Source: Trogon surrucura
Lineage: Eukaryota; Chordata; Aves; Trogoniformes; Trogonidae
DNA: 64,000 bases
Direction of reading: 5' to 3'
Assembly: GCA_020746105.1 (NCBI GenBank)
Contig: CM036658.1
Location: 16,848,689-16,912,688 of the forward strand
Shown here piece by piece: positions 60,801 through 64,000 of the stretch (position 1 is the first letter of the stretch; each line of letters begins with the position of its first letter). The translations under genes and the position numbers were made by a program. Under the pieces are notes generated by a model that had not been told where the DNA came from, did no database searches, and saw only the letters and a program-made list of their open reading frames with translations.

Positions 60801-61599
60801 TTGAAAGCTTAAAACTGGTATCGAAAAGAAGATAATGAACTATATCCTGAGGCAAACAAATAATAGAACAGTCTAGAAATGTGATCGTGTCTCTATGCAA
60901 GCCTGTGTTGTTTTATTTACCCAGGCTACCCAGACTTGCCATTATGTCTTCCCCAGTTTTACTGTGGATAAAGATTTTTCCTGTGATGAAATACTTCCTC
61001 TAGTTTGGCAACCAATGTCTTGCTAGATAAGAACTATTCAGCTATATAAAGTAAGCCATATTCTTGACCTGCACCTGTCTGGAAAAAATAAAAATAAGAA
61101 AAAATGTATGGTGGTGTTAATAAAGAAGCCTTTCAGCACTTACCAATTGGAAATAAAAAATTCAGTCTGAAAAATGAAACAGAGAAAGGTTGCATTAAAA
61201 CTATTGGGAAAGAACTGTTAACGTCCATATGAACTTCTGATTTCTTGGTGATATGATTTCTCGCAGTTGAAAAACATAAACATTATGGGCTGCATTCAGC
61301 AAAGTATTGAAATACTAGCTGATTTCTTTTCCTTTTTCAGTAAAATTCTTAAGCATGTATTTAATTTTAAACCAAGTCCTACAGAAGTCAATTAATGGTA
61401 CACTCTAAGTTGGTCACACACCACCTTGGTTTGGGGAACAGACTCCCCTACGGAGACTCAAGGACAACAGCAGGTTTCATATATTAGCAGATACCTGGAT
61501 CGTGGTGGTGGCGGTGTTGAGAGTATAAAAGCATTTGCAGTTGTGTCATAACAGTGCCAGAGGGAGAGTTTGTGGTAGGTTGCAACAGAAAGCTGACCA
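51871..61599. other. Non-coding, no gene seen
   Basis: About 9.7 kb. Contains a CA-rich patch (about 52950-52985) and a low-complexity TTTAAAGAG-type repeat (56586-56640). The 59000-60650 part is less AT-rich and holds a 173-codon minus-strand frame (59899-60420) without recognised domains. Confidence 0.4.
56586..56640 (+). repeat. Short degenerate TTTTAAAGAG tandem repeat
   Basis: About five imperfect copies of a 10-11 bp unit (GTTTTAAAGA and A-substituted variants). Confidence 0.85.
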
Positions 61600-61890
61600 A
61601 AAGCATAGAAAAGCCATCAGAACCAAAGGCTGACCTAACCTAACATCCTGTCTCCAGCAGCGTCCAACACCAGATGTTGAGGAAAGAGGCATATTTCTCT
61701 GGAACACTTTCCTAATAAGCAATGATCAGTCATTCAGTTATTTCCCAGGTCTTCGTATGCTGTAGCCCCAAGCAAATTTTTCTTCTCTGAATTTGTGCAA
61801 TTCTTTCTTGAAACTGCATACTTAACGTGCACACTGTCATGATGCCCCCTGCGGAGAATCCCAGCTTAACCACATATCCAGTGTAGAGGT
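61600..61890 (-). mobile_element. Probable ancient CR1/L3-like fragment, inverted
   Basis: GACCTAACCTAACATCCTGT, CTCCAGCAGCGTCCAACACC and AGATGTTGAGGAAAGAGG resemble the inverted 3' region of old amniote CR1/L3 elements (cctgtctctgacagtggcca..ccagatgct). The downstream segment about 61790-61880 fits the continuing order (GAATTTGTGCAATTCTTTCT). Highly diverged. Confidence 0.4.
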
Positions 61891-64000
61891 ATTTTTTGTA
61901 GTTTTTGATGCTAGCTCAGGTTTGGCCACAATTAGCAGGGCTCTCACAGACACAGCAGTTTGGTAGCTCTTGGTTCAGTGCAATGGTGGGGAGAAGTCTG
62001 TGCCCTCTGTCCCTGATGAAAAATATTCCTTCTAGTTCCAGACACATGGGACAAGTAGGAACCCCAGCAGGTGTAGCCAAGTACGTTCCTCACCCACAAG
62101 GTTTCTCACAGCTGTTCTTAGCTTATAAGAGACGTCTCAGCCCTCCCTGTTATCTGTCATCCAAACTAGGGAGGTATCTCTATCATCCACACTCCCCTTC
62201 CACCTTTAACCTCTTGCAATTGTAAATATTCATTAACTTGACACATAGTGTAGCTCCTGTTCCAAGTGTTTGGTGTAGTGACAGGGCAGTTGTTCCCTCT
62301 CTCTGGGCTGTGTGAGCACTCAAAGAGATTTTCACTCACAGGACAATTGCTTTTGGCACTTTTAACATATTTGGACAAGTGTTAACTGGACTAACTGTGT
62401 TATCCCTTTGTCACTTCATGAGAGTGTGGTTAGGGCAGAAAAAGTATGGGCACACTTTATTGTAGAGTACCCAGCTGCTTTATTTTCATCAAAAACAGTT
62501 TAAAATCAGGGTTAAAAAGATGTATCACCTAGTTCTTGAGAATATTTACATGTCATAGAACTATGTGAACTACCTGACTGAAAAGCTTTTCACCACAGCA
62601 AGGCCCACAATGGTTGGCCTTAAAGTTGCACCTTCAGGCAGCTCTTTTGCTTTCTTTTTTTTTCTCTGTGTAACATCATCTTTTTGTAGTCATCACTGAA
62701 AAGAAGTAACTTATACCATGTGAAAAACAGTACTGTTTTACACATTTTTAACCTGCCTGTTCCCAGATAGTGCCAGCTAAGTCAAGTTTGTATTAAAATG
62801 AGGGCAAAGGCACATGGGAGTCAGGAGTTAAGCCATCAGTTCGCTGACACCCAGCTCCAGATGTGAAATAAAATTACTACAGTTCAGTTAAGACACTAGT
62901 CATAAAGCAAAGTTGGGGAACCCTAACCTGAAATGAATTAGACTTATATTTGTCCAGACTAAGAGTGTGTGGGCCATTATAGCACCTGACGAAAAAACAA
63001 AAACTCCTGAAATCTTTTTGATATTGGCAAAGATGTCTCCACTGTTATATTTCCCCTCCTTTTTTTGCCTATGTATTTAGTAATTTATTGAAAAGTACTT
63101 GAAAATTTCACCTCTTTCAGGGACAGTGCCTTCCTATGTTTCTAGCTGCTCCCATGGCAGAAAATTAGAGTAGGAAAAGAAATATGTTCTTTGTGGAGAA
63201 GCATCATTCACTTGTAAAAGTAAGAGAAAACTTCACATTGCTTTATTATAGAAGACATTTCCCTTGTTGGACCAATGGGGAGACCTTCCACTTATTACAT
63301 CATGATCCTCTCTTTTAGCATTTCCTTTTGCTATAAGCTGTCTGTCAATGTAGTAAGACAGAGAAGAGGAAATAGCTCTGCATTAGCTCTATGGGTTACC
63401 AATTACGAAAGTCTCTTCTTTGCATATTGGCTGGTCGTTTAGGATATCTTCTCCCTCTGAAAGCAAAAAGTATCTTGGGACCAGCATATCCTTAAAAAGA
63501 GATTCCTCTCTTATTTTCCTCTGATACATGGTTGCAAAAAAAAATCTGCATTTGGTTGGTTTTTTAATACAACATAACAGGTCCCAGTAAGTCCCAGCTA
63601 AAAACCAGCGTATTCCCTCCACCCCATCCCATTTAGCTGTAAGGAAGCAGTCATTCAGACTGAAATGAAGGCATGGCACCTGTGAAAATACAAGATCATA
63701 AATACCATGACATCATTGTAAATCTGCAGGAGTTCAAGAAAATTAAGAAAATTACAATGTCTTTATTTCACAACAGGTATTGGCCACAAGGCAATACTGC
63801 GAGCGCGGGTGTTGAGACCGTGAGGAACTCAGCACGTGAACTGAAGGAAGCCAAAATCCCTGCCAGCAGGGCTGGGTTGTGTGTCATTGCTATACCACCA
63901 CGTGGTCTCTAAAGCCCAGGTTCTCATTAAGTACAGTAGACTTTGGATGTGATCCAAAATGCGCAACCTAGAACAACATCTCATGTGCATGGTACATTCT
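61891..64000. other. Non-coding, no gene seen
   Basis: AT-rich sequence with frames below about 110 codons and no recognised motif. A short CpG-containing patch (GAGCGCGGGTGTTGAGACCG at about 63801-63820) stands out slightly. Confidence 0.4.

Noticed and set aside
1..64000. CRISPR arrays, tRNA or rRNA genes, bacterial operons
   Set aside because: None seen: no regularly spaced repeats, no tRNA cloverleaf consensus and no rRNA-like sequence. Composition and CR1 repeats indicate a bird chromosome.

Overview
The window looks like gene-poor vertebrate chromosomal DNA, almost certainly from a bird. It is AT-rich, most reading frames are short, no recognisable host protein-coding exon was found, and its dispersed repeats are CR1 LINE tails ending in the ATTCTATG-type 3' repeat typical of birds. 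I cannot name the species. I saw no bacterial-style operons, tRNA, rRNA or CRISPR arrays.

Layout: 1-28091 is non-coding DNA with a pure 31-copy AAGGG pentamer array (1031-1185), a MIR-like SINE fossil (about 3225-3375), an exact 2 x 38 bp tandem duplication (6011-6086), a GC/CpG-richer block with a homopurine tract (about 7400-8080), a CR1 tail (about 17010-17240) and a small CpG cluster (about 25145-25180). 28096-35354 is an endogenous retrovirus on the minus strand. 35359-64000 is again non-coding, with an old CR1 piece (about 40845-41290), a large 5'-truncated CR1 with reverse transcriptase coding remnants (41533-42736), a short CR1 tail (51763-51870) and probable older SINE/CR1 fossils near 49460 and 61600-61890.

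The retrovirus is the notable locus. It has two LTRs (575 and 569 bp) that match except for one 6 bp indel with about two adjacent substitutions, a 4 bp target duplication (GTAT), a primer binding site of the proline-tRNA type, a splice donor in the leader, a polypurine tract, and CCAAT, TATA-like and AATAAA signals. This is gammaretrovirus-like architecture and looks recent. The interior, however, is a non-collinear mosaic. Reading 5' to 3' on the minus strand: gag (PPPY late domain, capsid, zinc knuckle), a trace of protease, a piece of RT, the integrase C-terminus and an env-type signal peptide; then a second gag capsid/nucleocapsid end, a second protease and the RT N-terminus joined directly to the integrase core; then a third restart with an integrase N-terminal zinc region and first catalytic Asp. 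The last 1.8 kb holds no recognisable env. It carries short, hydrophobic open frames instead, one of which (63 aa) is an intact single-pass membrane protein candidate. Almost every classical gene is broken, yet the cis-acting signals and LTRs look fresh. That suggests a defective, rearranged element that was mobilised in trans. All calls rest on reading by eye; no database search was possible.
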